In this document: positions 60,893 to 64,000 of the stretch, piece by piece
Layout: the number at the start of each line of letters is the position of its first letter
Position numbering within the stretch: position 1 is the stretch's first letter
Assembly: GCF_044891285.1 (NCBI RefSeq)
Contig: NZ_JAUIYO010000004.1
Location: 124,001-188,000 of the forward strand
DNA length: 64,000 nucleotides
Source: Pseudobacillus lumedeiriae
GTDB lineage: Bacteria > Bacillota > Bacilli > Bacillales > Domibacillaceae
Reading direction: 5' to 3'
Program-made: the position numbers and the translations under genes
Notes under the pieces: model-generated
The model's database searches: none
Seen by the model: only the letters and a program-made list of their open reading frames with translations
Told to the model about the DNA's origin: nothing

Positions 60893-61150
60893 ATATATCA
60901 CCTTCTCTATATCAAAAAAGCTAACTGTCCTATTTTAAACTTAGCCGTATGCTCTGTATACATTTTTGTTTAGTTATGAAGGCAGGCTTATTTACACGAC
61001 ATTTTCCAAATGTTATAAATACAAACACAAACAGGATGGATAAAAGAATGCCCCCTGCCAGCTCCGGCAATAGGGAGCAGAGCCATACTAATGTTTGGAA
61101 TAGCTTGTGTTAAAATTAATTCAGTACATATATAAAGGAGATGAATGTAG

Positions 61151-62383
61151 ATGAAAAAAGAAATCATTAACAGATTTACATCCTATGTAAAAGTGGACAC
61201 GCAATCAGATGAAAACAGTTCCACAACTCCTTCTACTCCCGGGCAATGGACACTATTGCGCATGCTGGAGGCAGAGCTAAATGAAATTGGAATGAAGGAA
61301 GTAACGGTAGATGAAAATGGCTACCTCATGGCTACTTTACCGGCTAATACAGACAAGAACGTGCCGGTGATTGGCTTTTTAGCACACGTGGACACTGCAA
61401 CGGACTTTACAGGGGCTAATGTAAATCCACAAGTAGTGGAAAGTTACGACGGCAAAGACATCGTACTGAGCGAAGCACAATCCATTATTTTATCACCAGC
61501 AGATTTCCCCGAGCTTCCTCAATACCACGGACACACACTCATTACAACGGACGGCACAACATTACTTGGGGCAGACAACAAAGCCGGGATCGCTGAGATT
61601 ATGACCGCAATGTCCTACTTAATTAAACACCCGGAAATCAAACATGGAAAGATCCGTGTGGCCTTCACACCCGATGAAGAAATAGGAAGAGGCCCTCATA
61701 AATTTGATGTTGATGCATTTAACGCTGCATTTGCTTACACAATAGATGGCGGACCGCTCGGAGAACTTCAATATGAAAGCTTTAATGCAGCCGGCGCTAA
61801 AGTCACTGTTTACGGCAAAAATGTACATCCCGGTTCAGCCAAAGGAAAAATGGTCCACTCAGCGAAGATTGCTATGGAATTACACGGAACGCTGCCGGCC
61901 GATGAAGCACCTGAATACACGGAAGGCTATGAAGGCTTCTATCATCTTATTGCGATCAGCGGCGACGTAGAAAAAACAGAGATGCAATACATTATCCGCG
62001 ACCATGACAAAGACCAGTTCCAAACACGAAAACAAACATTTAGCAGCATCGTGAAAGATTTACAGGATAAATATGGTCAAAATCGAATTTCCCTGGAAAT
62101 GAACGATCAATACTACAATATGAGAGAGAAAATTGAACCAGTGAAAGAAGTCGTTGAGATCGCTTACGAGGCTATGAAAAACTTAGGCATCGAACCGATC
62201 GTTGAACCAATCCGCGGCGGCACAGACGGCTCTCAGCTTTCCTATATGGGTCTACCGACACCTAACATTTTTACAGGCGGAGAAAATTTCCACGGCCGCT
62301 TTGAATATATTTCTGTCGATAACATGGAGAAAGCAGTAAATGTCATTGTGGAAATCGTTAAGTTATTTGAAGAAAAAGCTTGA
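61151..62383 (+). CDS. pepT: Peptidase T (tripeptide aminopeptidase)
   Basis: Cytosolic M20B dizinc peptidase releasing the N-terminal residue of tripeptides. The 410-aa protein has the metal motif FLAHVDTATD, TTDGTTLLGADNKAG, the catalytic Glu pair in TPDEEIGRG, the ligand in TIDGGPLGEL and the late His in TGGENFHGRFE. AAGGAG precedes ATG 61151. Monocistronic. Confidence 0.95.
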   Translation: MKKEIINRFTSYVKVDTQSDENSSTTPSTPGQWTLLRMLEAELNEIGMKEVTVDENGYLMATLPANTDKNVPVIGFLAHVDTATDFTGANVNPQVVESYDGKDIVLSEAQSIILSPADFPELPQYHGHTLITTDGTTLLGADNKAGIAEIMTAMSYLIKHPEIKHGKIRVAFTPDEEIGRGPHKFDVDAFNAAFAYTIDGGPLGELQYESFNAAGAKVTVYGKNVHPGSAKGKMVHSAKIAMELHGTLPADEAPEYTEGYEGFYHLIAISGDVEKTEMQYIIRDHDKDQFQTRKQTFSSIVKDLQDKYGQNRISLEMNDQYYNMREKIEPVKEVVEIAYEAMKNLGIEPIVEPIRGGTDGSQLSYMGLPTPNIFTGGENFHGRFEYISVDNMEKAVNVIVEIVKLFEEKA

Positions 62384-62564
62384 TGGATCGAAGGCTATAC
62401 TTAGCTTTGCATGAAAATCAGTCAGCTGAAATCAGTTCCTATACAGCAAAGATGATTTTAGACACCTTTTGACTAATTAAAGAGGGTTACAAAGCTTGAG
62501 GAGGAGCGGGTGAACTAGAGAATTTATGAGTAATGAAGCAATCAGGCGCTTTTCAACGATCTTT

Positions 62565-62613
62565 GGGGCCGTCCTACAGTAAGAAAAATCCACTTGTAGA
62601 ACCGCCCCTTTTC
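62565..62613 (+). terminator. Terminator in the pepT/MFS gap
   Basis: GGGGC...CTACAG / CTTGTAG...GCCCC imperfect hairpin followed by TTTTCC. It lies 180 bases after pepT; nothing else is seen between. Confidence 0.6.
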
Positions 62614-62659
62614 CTTGCATTCTGCATTTGGCGGGATCAATGGCTCTAACTGCCACTCA

Positions 62660-63991
62660 TTAACTTCCTATTGATTTAATGTCTCCCTTACTGTTTTCTC
62701 CTTGAACTGAGTCAGTCTGGCGAATATTGATCCATCTAACTGAAATGGCACTGACGACTCCTGCAAACACAACGTAAAGTGTTAATAAAAGCGGGCTGCC
62801 ATTATTGTAGTTAAGTAAGGTGGTTGCAATAATGGGTGTGAGTCCACCAGCAAAGATGCCGGAAAACTGATAGACAAAAGACATACCGGTATACCTGACT
62901 CTCGCATCAAATAATTCTGCAAACAACGCGGCTTCAGGACCATAAACGGCTGCGTAAAAAATACCAAATGGAATGATAATAGATAGCCAAATCATTGTGA
63001 CATTGCCACCGCTTTGGGACATGATCCAAAATGCCGGTAATGCGGAAAGACCTGTCACTAGGCTTCCAATCCAATATGTGCGGGTTCTTCCGATACGGTC
63101 GGAGACATGGCCAAACAATGGAATAAAGAAACACATGACGAAGGCTGCGAGTGAAACCCCTATTAAAGCATCTGTCCGGGAAATTTGCAGCGTGCTTGTC
63201 AAATACGTAATCGAAAATACTCCCATTACATTGAAGAACACGCCGTCAATATATCTTGCGCCCATCCCCGCGATCACATTACTTGTGTTATTGTGCCACA
63301 TTTCTTTGATCGGCATTTTCGATTCCTTTTCTGTACCTTTTACCTCTGCAAACTCTGGCGATTCGGATACATTTAATCGAATCCACATGCCTAAAAAAAT
63401 GAGAGCGGCACTTAAAGCAAACGCGAGACGCCAGCCCCATGCCATGAATTGCCCTTCTGATAAAGAGAAGGAAAGGAGTCCAACTACTCCAGAAGCAAGC
63501 AGTAAACCAATAGATAAACCAATCTGTGGAAAGCTTGCGTAAAATCCTTTTCTTTCAGCAGGAGCATGTTCATATGCCATAAGCACGGCACCCCCCCACT
63601 CACCTCCTAAACCAATTCCCTGCATCACCCGCAAGAAGAGAAGGCAGATCGGGGCCCATATACCAATTTGTTCATATGTGGGAATAAATGCAATGAGCAC
63701 AGTACTGCCGCCCATGATCGATAACGTAAGAATAAGCATGCTTTTTCTGCCTAGCTTGTCTCCAAAATGCCCAAAAATAATGCCTCCGATCGGACGGGCA
63801 ACAAAACCAACGGCGAAAGTAACGTAAGCTAACAATGTAGATACAAAAGGATCATCTGCGGGAAAGTACAAATGATTAAATACAATCCCTGCTACGACTC
63901 CGTATAAGAAAAAGTCATACCACTCAATTGTAGAACCTATTAAACTGGCACCAACGACACGCCTCAGCATCTTTCCCTCTACTTTGCTCAT
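62660..63991 (-). CDS. MHS-type MFS transporter
   Basis: A 443-aa major facilitator with 12 helices. The N-terminal GASLIGSTIEWYDFFLYG and the loop FGHFGDKLGRKSML are signatures of the metabolite:H+ symporter group (shikimate, proline/betaine, citrate, alpha-ketoglutarate). GGEWGGAVLMAYEHAP and a second GHVSDRIGR loop support this. ATG 63991 is near the window edge; upstream context is not visible. Substrate unknown. Confidence 0.88.
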   Translation of the reverse strand: MSKVEGKMLRRVVGASLIGSTIEWYDFFLYGVVAGIVFNHLYFPADDPFVSTLLAYVTFAVGFVARPIGGIIFGHFGDKLGRKSMLILTLSIMGGSTVLIAFIPTYEQIGIWAPICLLFLRVMQGIGLGGEWGGAVLMAYEHAPAERKGFYASFPQIGLSIGLLLASGVVGLLSFSLSEGQFMAWGWRLAFALSAALIFLGMWIRLNVSESPEFAEVKGTEKESKMPIKEMWHNNTSNVIAGMGARYIDGVFFNVMGVFSITYLTSTLQISRTDALIGVSLAAFVMCFFIPLFGHVSDRIGRTRTYWIGSLVTGLSALPAFWIMSQSGGNVTMIWLSIIIPFGIFYAAVYGPEAALFAELFDARVRYTGMSFVYQFSGIFAGGLTPIIATTLLNYNNGSPLLLTLYVVFAGVVSAISVRWINIRQTDSVQGENSKGDIKSIGS

Positions 63992-64000
63992 TGTTTTCCC

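Noticed and set aside
1..64000. tRNA, rRNA, CRISPR, insertion sequences or prophage
   Set aside because: No cloverleaf, spacer array, transposase or phage gene was recognised anywhere in the window.

Overview
The window is chromosomal DNA of a spore-forming Firmicute of the Bacillaceae. It carries gerQ, a sigma-F-type regulator (rsfA), bacillithiol genes, strong AAGGAGG-type ribosome binding sites, frequent GTG/TTG starts and U-tailed terminators. From the left edge to about 15 kb the order speE-pbpG-ywhD-ywhC-ywhB-ywgA-ywfO-rsfA-lipL-pta-hemQ-gerQ-ywdK-ywdI-ung-pdxK follows Bacillus subtilis, with some genes missing. After pdxK the synteny breaks and the rest is a mosaic of metabolic and transport cassettes. 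I cannot name the species.

Layout. 0-15 kb: housekeeping and spore genes (polyamine, cell wall, intramembrane protease, lipoate transfer, acetate overflow, coproheme decarboxylation, spore coat, uracil repair, vitamin B6 salvage), with two small genes in compact gaps. 15-20.7 kb: yojF-bshB2, ilvA, a YjiH-like membrane protein and an AI-2E-family permease. 21-31 kb: a 45-aa four-Cys protein, a lipase-like hydrolase, a two-gene nhaC plus PqqB-like hydrolase operon, a duplicated P-loop protein with a decayed first half, a YbaK-type deacylase, and a divergent desaturase/UbiB-kinase pair with two FapR-like operators between them. 30-35.5 kb: tryptophan-related block made of a stand-alone trpB with a CodY-like box, purU, and a kynB-kynA-NSS transporter operon without kynU. 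35.7-47 kb: gdhA, AEC permease, an amidohydrolase/APC pair, a secreted GDSL esterase, a PAS-GGDEF-EAL protein, D-amino-acid transaminase and a ZIP transporter. 47-53.8 kb: ribose operon rbsK-A-C-B (no rbsD or rbsR beside it), a CDF metal exporter, and a purC of a type unlike that of B. subtilis. 53.8-64 kb: a stand-alone SIR2-domain protein, a SAM-riboswitch-controlled sodium:solute symporter, a five-LysM wall protein, an EamA permease, pepT and an MHS-type MFS permease.

How parts work together. KynA opens tryptophan and KynB releases formate; the co-transcribed NSS symporter probably imports the substrate. The SAM riboswitch makes the SSS symporter a good candidate methionine importer. LipL, Pta and HemQ sit together as in B. 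subtilis.

Four kinds of non-coding repeat recur: a four-unit tandem array behind pbpG, a 150-215 bp element containing GACTCCTGCGG (two copies), a short element around TGACTATTGTTGATTGGA (five copies), and a two-module element found in permuted order at 11.6 and 51.7 kb. I found no rRNA, tRNA, CRISPR array, insertion sequence or prophage. The most attractive leads are the riboswitch-symporter unit and the SIR2 protein, whose usual catalytic His position is Asn.
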